A stretch of 64,000 nt of DNA from Flaccisagitta enflata (GCA_965153355.1 OZ231127.1:91574001-91638000); one strand, 5' to 3'. Counted from the stretch's first letter, positions 1 through 11,986 are shown. Program-made: numbers and translations. Notes: generated from the sequence alone by a model not told the origin.

Positions 1-230
1 AAGGAATGAAGGAAAAAAAAGGAAGTAAGGAAAGAAATCAACAAATGAAATAAAAGGAACAACAAATGGGTAGAAAAGCCAGAAGGAAAGGCAGGGGTGA
101 TGAAGCGAAAGACAAAGTAAAAAGATGAAAATGAAAGGAAATTGGTTGATTCTTGGAAGGGAGAATAAAATTCATTTACAAATAAAAGAAAGAAAGAAAG
201 GAAGAACGAGAGAAAGATAGAAAGATAGAT

Positions 231-265
<35 letters not shown>

Positions 266-528
266 ACGAGAGAAAGATAGAAAGATAGATAGAAAGACAA
301 AGTAAAAAGATGAAATTAAAGGAGAAGATGAAAGGAAATTGGTTGATTCTTGGAAGGGAGAATAAAATTCATTTACAAATAAAAGAAAGATAGAAAGATA
401 GATAGAAAGACAAAGTAAAAAGATGAAATTAAAGGAGAAGATGAAAGGAAATTGGTTGATTCTTGGAAGGGAGAATAAAATTCATTTACAAATAAAAGAA
501 AGAAAGAAAGGAAGAACGAGAGAAAGAT

Positions 529-575
<47 letters not shown>

Positions 576-579
576 AATA

Positions 580-659
<80 letters not shown>

Positions 660-720
660 ATGAAAGAACGAAAGAATAAATGAGAGAGAGGCGTCAAAGG
701 CGCCAAAAAGACGATGAAGG
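1..720. repeat. AAAG/GATA tetranucleotide tract with an embedded triplicated unit
   Basis: The stretch is purine-rich on the plus strand. A unit containing ATTGGTTGATTCTTGGAAGG recurs at about 141, 338 and 451, each copy followed by AATAAAATTCATTTACAAAT, so an 85-110 bp non-simple unit has been duplicated inside the microsatellite. Pure (AAAG)n runs from about 505 to 660, and (GATA)n sits at 220-265. The overlapping open frames are poly-FLS or SFL translations of the repeat and are not genes. Confidence 0.9.
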
Positions 721-724
721 TTGA

Positions 725-790
725 GTAGGCAGGTAGGAGGTAAGGTCATGTGGGCAGTGTGGGCAGTGTGGGCAATGTGGGCACTGAACA
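725..790. repeat. GTGGGCA-like short tandem repeat
   Basis: Four to five degenerate copies of a GTGGGCA(A/G)T unit lie next to the AAAG tract. There is no coding signal. Confidence 0.7.
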
Positions 791-1151
791 GCGTAGGAAG
801 ATTGTCAATGAGTAATGTTTGGGAGGGGGGAGCTGAATGGCTAAAAGTAGAAAGAGAGCGTGAAATAAAGAAAAAAAAAGACAAGAGATGGTGAAAAAGT
901 GGAGGTCTTGAAGATGATTTTACGAGGAAGGATGGCAGGAACTAATCGCATGGCAGGCAAGATCAAGAAATGCCACACGTATTTATAAATAAGACGCACT
1001 TTTGAATAGCTTATTGTGGCAACAAATTTCAATAAAACCTTTTGAAATTTTAGACCATTGGAAAGTCCGTTGAAAATTTTTTTATTTGGTTATTTTGGTA
1101 TTTCTACCTTTTTTGTTTGGAAATGGCATTGATTTAAATGAAAACTTCGCA

Positions 1152-1284
1152 TTTTTAGGTGCGACAAAGCACCTCTATAACTGGCTGTGTCCGTCGGTCG
1201 GTCGGTTGGTCTGTTGGTCGTGTAACGCATTCGTTCGACGATCAAAATGTCGCACCTTTTTGGCCTACTTGACCATGTTATTTT
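1152..1284 (-). mobile_element. Family C copy 1 (A-like element with GGTGCGACA word)
   Basis: Read on the minus strand it starts near AACATGGTCAAGTAGGCC, carries AGGTGCGACA (complement of 1248-1257), then a (GACC)n-like tract, then TATAGAGGTGC and TGTCGCACCT followed by AAAAA. The distal word at 1157-1166 is the exact complement of 1248-1257, and a local hairpin AGGTGC/GCACCT sits at 1157-1174. A second copy of the same variant lies at 43891-44027. I see no coding capacity. The architecture matches family A, so I treat it as a variant; the family is not recognised. Confidence 0.7.
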
Positions 1285-1575
1285 CACAATCCTTATGTAA
1301 AAAATGCATTTTAGCAAAATAGAGCTTCTCTTTGGAAGGCTCTAGCTCCTAAACCGTTTGAACAGACCTAGGATTGGTCTAGATTGAAAGATTGTTGAAA
1401 ATCTATAAAGATCTTTTATTCATTTTTTGTATCTGTTTTATTGATGAAATAAGTGCGTCTTTTTTTATACGCGTGGTAAGATTTTGTTTTTCGTTTAGCC
1501 CTTGTTTTGTTTGACCCCATGATTGGACCAGCTTTGGTGATTTGGCGAGTCGAGAGTAATGTTTGAATAGTTGGT
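1285..1575. other. Unassigned intervening sequence
   Basis: AT-rich sequence without a convincing open frame or simple repeat. It contains CCTAAACCGTTTGAACAGAC near 1348, weakly like the core shared by the foldback elements at 36817-37380 and 60195-60748. That resemblance is suggestive only. Confidence 0.3.
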
Positions 1576-1794
1576 AACAAGGCCGGATACACGGCTACCT
1601 TAGTCGCGTGCGGGTGGGCAGGGGCAGTATTTGAGTTACTAAAGCACTTGGGCAAGTGCGGTGAGGCCAAAGACCGCAAAAACATAAAAAAAGTAAAATG
1701 GGGACCGACCGACCAACCAACCGACCGACCGACCGACCGACCGACCGACCGACGGACAAAGCGGTTTGTAGAGTCGCGTGCACGCGACTAAAAA
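1576..1794 (+). mobile_element. Family A copy (A1 subtype)
   Basis: It starts at ACAAGGCCGGATACACGGCT, then carries the 5' word AGTCGCGTGC, GGGTGGGCAGGGGCAG, a (CCGA)n tract at about 1706-1753, and TGTAGAGTCGCGTGCACGCGACTAAAAA, whose terminal part folds as the self-complementary hairpin TCGCGTGCACGCGA. It has no coding frame. No target-site duplication is obvious. Confidence 0.8.
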
Positions 1795-2212
1795 GCTACT
1801 GCAGCATTTTTTTCGTCTAGTCATGTCATTCCCTCTCCAGGGAGCTTTTGATGTATGATGGATCGAAGAATTCGCGTCTTTGATAATTCCATGGATGATT
1901 AGGTTAGGGATTATGAATTGCACATTCATATCTGTCGCAGAAGATGAGGGCGTATCACAGATCCACAAGAAGAATGATATGGGAATATATGCCGATGCAC
2001 ATATATGTCATCGCTCTAACTATCATGTATTGATTACGCCAATATGATAATTAGGTCGGAAGAAAAATGAGAGAAAAGGTAAGTAAGTCAATTTCTTTGT
2101 TCTTAATTGTTTATTGTTGTCGTGTAACAAGATGAGAGAGAGAGATATTGTGGCATAACGAACAAAAGAAGGTTATATCAGATCGGAATACGGGAAGAGT
2201 GCGAGCGAGAAA
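1795..2212. other. Unassigned intervening sequence
   Basis: I see no gene, RNA or repeat that can be supported here, apart from a short GA run near 2130. Confidence 0.4.
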
Positions 2213-2352
2213 AACAAGGCCGGATACACGGCAATACAGTCGCGGACGGTTTGGCAGGAGCAGTAGTGCGAAAACCGCTCGGAATTTAGAAATGTTACGG
2301 GACCGACCTTCCGACACGGTAAGTTGTAGAGTCGCGTGTCCGCGACTAAAAA
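2213..2352 (+). mobile_element. Family A copy (A2 subtype)
   Basis: AACAAGGCCGGATACACGGC is followed by the word AGTCGCGGAC at 2238-2247, GGCAGGAGCAGTAGTGCGAA, a short GACCGACC tract, TGTAGAGTCGCG and the exact complement GTCCGCGACT at 2338-2347, then poly-A. A2 copies are about 140 bp, against 200-245 bp for A1, and carry GGAC where A1 carries GTGC. Both arms carry that change. Confidence 0.8.
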
Positions 2353-2510
2353 AAGGAGATGTAGGGTATCCACTATTCAATGCCCGATCACCTCTTATTA
2401 CGCGTGGAAGAGAAAAGGAAGAGAGATGGAGACAGAGTCAGGGAGACACACGCAGGAAAAAGTGAGAGTGAGAGAGAGACAGAGACAGAGACACACGATC
2501 GATTCGCGTG

Positions 2511-2792
<282 letters not shown>

Positions 2793-2849
2793 GACGACAT
2801 ATCACGTCCACTCAACAGCCGTCATCGTCCAGGCGCTTGACCTCACTAC

Positions 2850-2851
<2 letters not shown>

Positions 2852-2904
<53 letters not shown>
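2852..2904. repeat. (CT)n microsatellite
   Basis: Pure CT dinucleotide, opposite in strand sense to the GA tract about 60 bp upstream, so the two tracts could pair in a single strand. Confidence 0.97.
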
Positions 2905-2907
<3 letters not shown>

Positions 2908-3017
2908 ATTCCCCATTCCTTATGACCCCCTCCATCCTTATTGGCTTCCGTTTTCAAAATGTAGTCAGTGTGTCGGTCCACTTTTCGCTTTCACTTTTCG
3001 CTTTCAATTTTTGCTTT

Positions 3018-3835
<818 letters not shown>

Positions 3836-3896
3836 CGTTCTAATACTAAAGATGTTTCGCATTGAGCTCTTGTCTAGCTTTACTTTTCACAATTTG

Positions 3897-4040
3897 TTTT
3901 TTAGTCGCGGACACGCGACTCTACACCTTGTGTCGGTCGGTAGGTCCGTCCGAAATAAATCTAAATTTTCAAGCGGTTTTGCATTTCAGCTCCTGCCCAA
4001 CCGTCGGCGACTAGATTGCCGTGTATCCAGCCTTGTTTTT
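3897..4040 (-). mobile_element. Family A copy (A2 subtype), reverse
   Basis: TTTTTAGTCGCGGACACGCG opens the plus strand and GCCGTGTATCCAGCCTTGTT closes it. It abuts the CTTT tract. The distal arm reads GTCGGCGACT, one change from the exact complement. Confidence 0.75.
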
Positions 4041-4123
4041 CACTGACTGACAGTGTGACAGTCTGTCGATCTGTCTGACTATCTAACCTTTGAATGTTAT
4101 TGTCGATTAGTCTGTCTATCACA

Positions 4124-4127
<4 letters not shown>

Positions 4128-4170
<43 letters not shown>
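4128..4170. repeat. (TC)n microsatellite
   Basis: Short CT run directly upstream of the next family A copy. Confidence 0.95.
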
Positions 4171-4172
<2 letters not shown>

Positions 4173-4175
4173 AAG

Positions 4176-4472
4176 AAAAAAAGGCGGGATACACGGCAAT
4201 CCAGTCGCGGACGGTTCGGCGGGAGCAGTAATGCGAAAACCGTTCAGAATTCAAAAATTAGACGGACAGACCGCCATACCGACCGACCGACACGACAAGG
4301 TGTAGAGTCGCGTGTCCGCAACTAAAAATTAGACGGACGGACCGACATACCGATCGACTGACACGGCAAGGTGTAGAGTCGCGTGTCCGCGACTAAAAAT
4401 TAGATGGACGGACCAACATACCGACCAACCGACACGGCAAGGTGTAGAGTCGCGTGTCCGCGACTAAAAAAA
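4176..4472 (+). mobile_element. Family A copy (A2) with triplicated 3' end
   Basis: The 5' part (GGCGGGATACACGGCAATCC, the word AGTCGCGGAC, then CAGTAATGCGAA) occurs once. The 3' part, from the GACGGAC tract through TGTAGAGTCGCGTGTCCGCG, ACT and AAAAA, is present three times. The copies start at 4253, 4324 and 4395, with the final A-run at 4466, an exact 71-bp period. The units differ by only a few substitutions, so the amplification is younger than most copies of the family. Confidence 0.85.
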
Positions 4473-4557
4473 GATTATGTATGATTCTGTTTCGGGGTCA
4501 GTGAAAAAAAGTGAGGCCATGTGGCATGTTAGGTCATGTGACCGATACGGATTTACG

Positions 4558-4666
<109 letters not shown>

Positions 4667-4765
4667 TTGCCATGAGGTGAGTGAGATAAGTTAGGCAAAG
4701 AAGATTAGGTCAGCGGGTTCTCTGTAGGATGTCGGGAAGTGTAAGACGAACAAAGGGGAGGATAG

Positions 4766-4990
4766 GCAACAAGAAGAAAAAGAAGAAGGAGAAGAAGAAG
4801 AAGAAGAAGAAGAAGAAGAAGAAGAAGAAGAAGAAGAAGAAGAAGAAGAAGAGGGAGATGAAGAGGAGGAGGAAGAGGAGCAGGAAGAAGAGAGGCTGAA
4901 GTAATTCGGAAGAAGTGATGATCGAGCCCATGGGGTCAAATAGGAGGATGAGGGAACGAGGAAGAAGAGGAGGAGGAGGAAGAAGAAGAA
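4766..4990. repeat. (GAA)n/(GAG)n compound repeat
   Basis: GAA trinucleotides at 4773-4850 decay into GAGGAGGAA mixtures. The frames over it are poly-S, poly-F or poly-K artefacts. Confidence 0.95.
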
Positions 4991-5082
4991 GTGAAGAGGA
5001 AAAAAGGTAAGTTCGGTCACACACGTACTACGCAAGAGTCCGATCGGGCTATTTTTCATTATGTAAATGTGGTTCCTGATTC

Positions 5083-5512
<430 letters not shown>

Positions 5513-5588
5513 CAGCCAGTTAGACATTCATCCGTCCACTCTTCCTACCATCAACGAATCTACTCTGGGTGGTTGTGGCATATTTTCA

Positions 5589-5991
5589 TATAAGAGACAG
5601 CTTTTTTTAACTCAGCCTGGGTGTTCTTAAATCATTGGCCATTCTCAGCCTTTTATTCTCTTAAAGTGTTCTTAATTTCTTTGATGTTTTTGAATATATG
5701 AATTGTATGAAAATACCTAATTTAGAACAGTCTTATCTTAAACTTGATTATTACCATGGCTTTTTAAATGTAATGCCTGATTTCAAATGCAAACCAAAGA
5801 AAGAAGTTATATCTAAAGATAAACTACCTATATTTCTGAAAATTTTTAATAAGATTCATTTTTTATGTATGAAACTAACATACTTTTTCAAAAATGGCCA
5901 AAACTGAATCTCAGCCTGGGCATTCTCGTATTTCTTTTTTAAAATTTTGGCAAATCTCAGGCTCATGTCTCTTATAAACTGGTCTCTTATA
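5589..5991. mobile_element. MITE-like element with TATAAGAGAC ends
   Basis: TATAAGAGAC at 5589-5598 is matched by its inverse GTCTCTTATA at 5982-5991, with a second GTCTCTTATA at 5967-5976. The inside is AT-rich and holds a 69-codon frame (5698-5907) that I do not recognise and regard as chance. Flanking CCAACCACCACCC repeats suggest insertion in a low-copy repeat. No clear target duplication. Confidence 0.5.
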
Positions 5992-6009
5992 AAAAAAAGT
6001 GTACAAGAG

Positions 6010-6598
6010 GCATACAATACCCAACCACCACCCAAAACAAACAAATCATCATCATCCCCGAAAACCACGAAAACGCCTACCGTATTTTCTCTGTTTACTG
6101 CCCCCCTCTATCTTGCACCCACTCTCTTCTTTCACTTCACATAATAGGGTCTGATAAGAAATGATAGCCGGAAATTTTAAGAAGCGAAATAGATTTTTCA
6201 TCGTTCAGTAATGCCTTTTTTGTTCTTTGTCAATAACAGTGAGAATCTCATTCCAGAATGTTTCAAAAGTCTCATTTCAAAAGAAAAACAAAATTTATCA
6301 AAGCAATCTACAAAATAAAAGATTTTTCTATGACTGAGGGGGGCGCTTATTAGGGGGTGAAATGGCAAACAAAATTTTCAATATCAAAATACGGTAAATC
6401 ACCACTTATCTGGGTGTTTGTAGCATACTAAAGGCATGATTCCCAACCACCACCCAAAACCACCAAATCACCATCAACGACACCCAAAAACCACCTCAAC
6501 ACCTAAATCACCAAAGCTATGAGTGGTTTAGGAATACTAGAGGCATATTTCGCCCAACCACCACCCAAAACCACCAAATCACCATCACCGACACTCTA
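6010..6598. repeat. Low-copy repeat, CCAACCACCACCCAAAACCA unit
   Basis: GGCAT(A/G)...CCCAACCACCACCCAAAACC followed by CAAATCA(C/T)CATCA occurs at about 6010, 6432 and 6548, so a unit of about 116 bp is present and is interrupted by the TACCGTATTTT element. Confidence 0.6.
6078..6396. mobile_element. MITE-like element with TACCGTATTTT ends
   Basis: TACCGTATTTT at 6078-6088 is the exact complement of AAAATACGGTA at 6386-6396. Subterminal CTGCCCCCCTC and GAGGGGGGCGCTTATTAGG are also roughly inverted. Elements combining CCGTATTT with GGCGCTTATT near their ends are, from memory, common non-autonomous repeats in invertebrate genomes. No target duplication is visible. Confidence 0.6.
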
Positions 6599-6735
6599 AA
6601 ACCATCCATCCATCCGTCTATCCATCCATCAATCCATCCATCTATCCATCCATCTATCCATCCATCAATCCATGATTCCATTCTTTCCATTTATTCAGCC
6701 TTCCATCCATTCGCCCATCCATCCGTCCATCCAAG
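6598..6735. repeat. (CATC)n degenerate microsatellite
   Basis: Variants of TCCATCCA repeat over about 135 bp. Confidence 0.9.
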
Positions 6736-6783
6736 CCCATTGCCGCTGCACGGATCACCAGTATGGAAAAGGAAAACCGGGTA

Positions 6784-6785
<2 letters not shown>

Positions 6786-6833
<48 letters not shown>
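6786..6833. repeat. (CT)n microsatellite
   Basis: Short CT tract with no coding meaning. Confidence 0.95.
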
Positions 6834-6839
<6 letters not shown>

Positions 6840-7059
6840 TCTCCATTTTTACCAACCATGCATCCATCCATTCTTTTTCTGTGTCGACCACAAGCGATGA
6901 ACCAAAAACGAAAAAAAGTCATAAACTCGATGAAAAAAAGAAAATTTCATTGTGGTTTGCAGCAGCTCAGAAGCAACAATTGCTGCAATGGCTGCAATAG
7001 CAGGGCCGCGAATGAGACGATATCCCTTCGGCCATCTCCGCCACCCACCCCTTTACACC

Positions 7060-7320
7060 TCCTCCATTACAAAAGCAACCAACCACCAATTTTACACCCA
7101 CCTTCCACCTTCCACCTTCCACCCTCCACTTTCCACCTTCCATTTCCCCCTACCCGCTCTCTCCTTTACCGGCTTCCTGTCTGTCCTTTCCTCCCTCTCC
7201 CAGCCATCCTGCCTCCTTGTCTTCATCATACCTTTTCCCCCACTCCCTCCTTTACCCGCTCCCCGTTAGACCTGCTCCTCTCTCCTCCCTCCTCCTCCCT
7301 CCTCCTCCTCCTCCTCCTCC
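7060..7320. repeat. Pyrimidine-rich block with CCACCTT heptamers and CTC triplets
   Basis: CCACCTT heptamers at about 7095-7145 and CTC/CCT triplets at 7275-7320. The stretch 7330-7670 after it holds nothing I can support. Confidence 0.8.
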
Positions 7321-7670
7321 CTATGGAATAAAAAAAAACCGACGAAGAATGGCTAAAACCATAAAAAACGAGAATAGTTGAGAAAAAAACTCCCACAACA
7401 GTCACGAAAAAAACTGAAAAATGGGGCACTTTATTCTTTTTTTTTCAGGGGAGGGAAACTGAATCTTTCATTCTTATGCTCAACAACAGTTAAAGGGAGA
7501 GAATATGAAACAAAGGAAATCTTTTTCTAGAACATTTAAAAGATCCGTATAAAAAAGCAATATCCAATAGTCAATCAAAAGTATCAATGTTTTGACTTTT
7601 TTGAGCAGCCATGAACAGCCACTAACAGATAATTGTCTGCGAGACAAAGCAATTCCCCCAAGTGCCAGTA

Positions 7671-7868
7671 AAACAAGGCTGTATTCACGGTTGCGCGCGG
7701 CTGGTCAAGGGCAGTGATAGAAAACAAGAATTTGGGGAGGAGCATTGATGTAAAAGCTGCTTAATGTTACCGATAGATGGTTTGACTGACATGTCGGTCT
7801 GTTTGTCATGACAAACAGACCGACCAACAAATCAGGTTATAGAGTCGCGTTGCACTTGACTTAAAAAA
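7671..7868 (+). mobile_element. Family A copy, diverged
   Basis: AACAAGGCTGTATTCACGGT, GGTCAAGGGCAGTGAT, a tract with GACCGACC, and TATAGAGTCGCGTTGCACTT followed by GACTTAAAAA. The local palindrome TCGGTCTGTTTGTC/GACAAACAGACCGA in the middle is specific to this copy. The terminal stem is shortened to AGTC/GACT. Confidence 0.65.
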
Positions 7869-8042
7869 TGGTACGAGGCATGATATTACCATCTTGGAAG
7901 AACAAATGCTGACCGTTTCTGCGTCTTGCGAGACCCATCAGGAGCTAATATAAACTATTCAATGATTTGTGATACAATAAATTTCATTCTAATTGTCCAA
8001 AATCAAACCAATCTTGAAAGGTGAACGTTTTTTTTACCAAGA

Positions 8043-8283
8043 CACCTTGATCTGGGGGCTGAGAAAATCCCGGGATGAATCTAGCATGTTTCAATAGCTT
8101 AATTTACTTGAAAAGCATACTTCCAGTTAACCCAGTGAGATGAAATTTTAACTGAAGCTCTGCAAAACCATCGGCTTTCTTCATGTAAAATTTCATCTCA
8201 CTGGGGCAACTAGAAGTATGCTTTACATGTAATTTAAGCTATGAGATTCATCTCGGGTTTTTCTCAGCCCCCAGATCAAGGTG
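8043..8283. mobile_element. Palindromic MITE with 5-bp target duplication CAAGA
   Basis: CACCTTGATCTGGGGGCTGA opens the element and its complement CAGCCCCCAGATCAAGGTG closes it. The arms stay complementary for roughly 100 bp each (for example AGTGAGATGAAATTTTA against its inverse), so the whole 241 bp folds back. CAAGA flanks it at 8038-8042 and 8284-8288. It has no coding capacity, so it needs a transposase supplied in trans. The superfamily is not assigned. Confidence 0.85.
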
Positions 8284-8345
8284 CAAGATAGTATTAGTAA
8301 ATGAGCATGGAAATAAAACGCCAGCAAAAAAAAGAAGAAAAAAAG

Positions 8346-8549
8346 AAAACAAGGCCGGATACACGGCTACCCCAGTCGCGTGCGGGTGGGCAGGGGCCAT
8401 AATTGAGGTCAGTATAACATTTGGGCAGGAGCAATAAGGCCAAAACCCCCATTAACGCCGAAAAAGTAAAGTGTGACGGACGGACGGACGGACCGATGGA
8501 CGGACCGACAAAGCGGGGTGTAGAGTCGCGTAGCACGCGACTAAAAAAA
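8346..8549 (+). mobile_element. Family A copy (A1 subtype), well preserved
   Basis: This is close to a reference copy. AACAAGGCCGGATACACGGC is followed by the word AGTCGCGTGC at 8374-8383, GGGTGGGCAGGGGCCATAAT, CATTTGGGCAGGAGCA, AAGTAAAGTGTGA, a (CGGA)n tract, and TGTAGAGTCGCGTAG. The inverse word GCACGCGACT lies at 8533-8542, followed by poly-A. Confidence 0.85.
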
Positions 8550-8719
8550 GGACAACACGTATCGATTTCATTAAATGATGTTAATGCATGGAACTCTCCT
8601 TCGCCTACTGCTCTAACTTTCATTCTTTAGCACTTGATTTCCACATGAATTGCGTTCAGTTCAATTCTTCCTCATCCCAACCTTTTTTTGTCATTTCATC
8701 AATCATTCTCTCCCTCTCT

Positions 8720-9105
<386 letters not shown>

Positions 9106-9367
9106 TAAGAGAAAGAAATGAGCACATATAGGAGAAAGGGGGAATAAAGATGTAGGTCACATTGATACTTTCTTTTGCTTCCTCCTCTTCTTCCTACTTT
9201 CTTTTTTTCTCCTCTCATTTCCTCTCATTTTCATTTAGAAGGGACTCTCAGACCTAATTCTTTTCCCTACATTTTTGACATTGCTTTTGCTCTATCTCCT
9301 TTTCACCCTCTACAGTACCTGACAGAAATAGTGTCTCCATATACAATTTGAGAAGTGTGCTGCTCAC

Positions 9368-9716
9368 TACGTCCCATAAAGCGCCCCAAACTTCGACACT
9401 GACTCTCACCAATATTACCATGGTTGAGGCTTGGTAAAAAAATATCCCACGCAAAATTTCAGGCCACTGGAACTGCAGGAACCTTTGTTAGGGTGACCAT
9501 GTAGTTTTCATAGAAGTCTAAAGCAGAGACAAAATTTGTTTGATAGAAATATTGATTCCAATGCTAATTCAATACAAATTTCAACCTCACCCTAACGAAG
9601 GTTCCTGCTATTTCAGAGGCCGAAAATTTTGCATGAAATATTTTTTTTACCAAGCCTCAACTGTGGTAAGATTGGTGAGAGCCATAGTTGAAGTTTGGGG
9701 CGCTTCACGGGACGTA
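9368..9716. mobile_element. hAT-like MITE with 8-bp target duplication CTGCTCAC
   Basis: TACGTCCCATAAAGCGCCCC at 9368 matches the complement of the right end, TACGTCCCGTGAAGCGCCCC. The inverted arms continue for about 130 bp with scattered changes. The 8-bp sequence CTGCTCAC is repeated exactly at 9360-9367 and 9717-9724. An 8-bp duplication is characteristic of hAT and a few other superfamilies. No transposase is inside. A relative lies at 24514-24968. Confidence 0.85.
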
Positions 9717-10265
9717 CTGCTCACTCAATCTGCTAGTAGCGTCCACCCATGCAGGTTGTAACACCCATATCAGAGGTGAATAAGCAGCATTGGTGTATTG
9801 ACTGACTATTTCTAGCAAAATAAGTGCATATTTGACTGATTCCAGGGTGCTCAGACGCAATTTGTGTCAGGGGTGTTACCGATATTTTCATCTTCAATTT
9901 TACAGGGGCAATTTTGGCCTAATTGGGTAAGAAAAGCCACTTGGCGAAGCAGTAGTGGCAAGTGAATGATCAATTTTACTGATTTTAGGGTGAGGAATCT
10001 GAATCTGCCATGAAAAATTTTCTAAAATCATTATTTTGCTCAAATTCGCCATTTTAGTGCCCCGATCAAGCATTTTTGGGCTTTTTTGGAGATTTTTTGG
10101 TAAAAAAAACACTTATTGAGATAGAAGTGGCGGTTCCACAAGCCATTTTAGTAGCTCTGCGGCAGGAGAGTTAATTCTGAAATAAAAAATGGTTTAAGAT
10201 GAATATCTTGACCACCTACCGCCTCATTCATTGCCCCCATCAAGCATTTTTGGCCCTACTTGGGT

Positions 10266-10352
10266 AAAAACAAGGCCAAAATGTGACCTTTTGATGCGTC
10301 CTTTATGTTTTATTCCTGCATTAAAGCTTGTCAGCATGTTATCGGACGCGCG

Positions 10353-10392
<40 letters not shown>

Positions 10393-10514
10393 TGCTCAAT
10401 CATGCCCAATCTGGGTCGATTTTACGGGATTAAAAAAAAATGCCACTGACGGACAGACCAATGGACCAACGGACCGACAAAGCCTCATATAGAGATGCGA
10501 GGACGCATCAAAAA
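10266..10514 (+). mobile_element. Family D copy 1 (A-like, GATGCG word)
   Basis: AAAAACAAGGCC is followed by TTGATGCGTCCT at 10291-10302, an internal (GA)n run (10355-10390), a GACGGACAGACC tract and TATAGAGATGCG. The exact complement AGGACGCATCAA lies at 10500-10511, then poly-A. The local hairpin is GATGCG (10494-10499) with CGCATC (10504-10509). Layout is that of family A with a different paired word. Confidence 0.75.
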
Positions 10515-11068
10515 ACCAGTAGCCCAAGGGCAATATGTGGTCAGCGATACCCCTTGCCCTACTTTGTGTGTATGTGAATGTAGGTGATGGTTTGCAGGGC
10601 AGCGGCCCCCAAGAGGATGATGTCCAGTAGAACACAGGACTTCTGCTCGATTGAGTTCGAGAGCACCATTTCATCATTGAATAACATGGAAAATTGACAA
10701 GAAATAAATATTTCAATAGTTTCCATTGAAAAACATGGAAAATTGACAAAAAAATGAAACAAATATAGCTTTCCCATGTAGTATGGAAAATTGATGAAAA
10801 ATTTAAAAAATGTAGAATTCCAATTGAATAGCATGGGAAATAAAAAATAATGGGAAAATACAGAATTTCCATTGAAAAGTATGGAAAATTGATGAACAAT
10901 GAAAAAAATGTACAATTCCCATTGAATAACATGGGGAATTTACAAAAAGATGAAGAAATGGCGAGGGTGGGGGGGGGGGGGGACAAATGGACAAACGGAC
11001 AAACGCACAAACAAAAGTCCCCTGTGTTCTACAGGACATCGTCCCCTTCGGGGCCACTGCCCAAAAAG
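10515..11068. mobile_element. Family B copy B1 (inverted-module element)
   Basis: The left module begins CCCAAGGGCAATATGTGGTC and ends with GGGCAGCGGCCCC, GATGATGTCC and TAGAACACAGG. The right end is the inverse: CCCCTGTGTTCTACAGGACA, TCGTCCCCTTCGGGG and CACTGCCC. The interior holds degenerate repeats of CATTGAATAACATGGAAAAT about 60 bp apart, a G-run, and a GGACAAAC tract just before the right arm. It directly abuts the D copy. No coding frame. Confidence 0.75.
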
Positions 11069-11225
11069 CATTTAAAGATGCAATTGTCGCGTTTTACTGA
11101 CAATTTTATCAATTTGGGGCAAGGAATCCGTATCATTAGTCATAAATGGCCTTAGATCAATATCTCGATTAAAAGCCATCATATTCAGCTTTCAGGGCCC
11201 TATGCCACGTAGTACTGTAATTGAA

Positions 11226-11986
11226 CCCTTTGCCCAAGGGCAATATGTGGTCAGCGATACCCATTGCCCTGTTTTGCATGACTATGAATTTGAGTGACGG
11301 GAAGCAAATCAGCAGCCCCATAGGGGATGAAGTCCTGTAGGAAATGGGGATTTTTGTCCATCCTTTCTAAGATGGTTGAGGTGCTGAATAGGGGTGTTTG
11401 GTGCTATGAATGCTTGTTAATGAGCTGATAAAGATAGTTGGGCTGTTCTGAAGGCTGAGAGGGCTGATTGCAAGCCTGAGTTGGCGTATTTGAGGTCTGA
11501 GAGGGCATATAAAAGGTCTGAGAGGGCAGATATGAGGCTTGAGAGGCCTTATTTGAGGCCTGAAAGGCTTGAGAGGCTTGATTTGAGGCTGTACATCTCC
11601 CCCTCATTAGCCATTGGGGCCCAAAATCAGCATTAAACTTAGCTCTCAAGACTTCAAATTTGCTCTTCAAACCGCAAATCTGCCCTCCATACCTCAAATC
11701 AGCCCTCCAGGCCTCAAATCTGTTCTCTAGGCCACCCCTCAGACCTTTGATCAGCCCTCAAGGCCTGAAATCTGCCCTCCGGACATCAAATCCGCCTTCA
11801 AAAACCTCAATAAGTCTTCTCAGGCCTGATAAATTCCCCCTCAGAATGTTTGAAAATTCACCCCTGTGTCCTACAGGATATCAGTCCTTTGGGGCCGCTG
11901 CACTGCTCTCACTCCACTACTTCAGTTGATTACTCCAAGCAGGGCATCCCGCACTGCTGACCAAGTGCAATCCTTTGATGACTAGT
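11226..11986. mobile_element. Family B copy B2 with full inverted modules
   Basis: The left module (CCCAAGGGCAATATGTGGTC onward, 11232-11350) has a complete inverse at 11862-11986 ending ...GATGACTAGT. The interior is itself inverted: GGCCTGAGAGG-type repeats at 11440-11580 face CCTCAAATC-type repeats at 11650-11850, so about 760 bp can fold back. The short frames are repeat translations. Confidence 0.7.

Larger units (their letters stand above)
9900..11210. repeat. Interrupted low-copy satellite (about 175-bp unit)
   Basis: Related segments near 9905-10075, 10076-10265 and 11069-11200 share motifs of the type TTTTA(C/G)TGA(T/C), GGGTGAGGAATCTG or GGGCAAGGAATCCG, and (C/A)ATCAAGCATTTTTGG. 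The third unit lies beyond the D and B insertions, which implies that those entered an existing array. Similarity is moderate. Confidence 0.5.

Noticed and set aside
5698-5907. 69-codon gene
   Set aside because: It lies wholly inside the TATAAGAGAC-ended element, is AT-rich and has no recognised motif.
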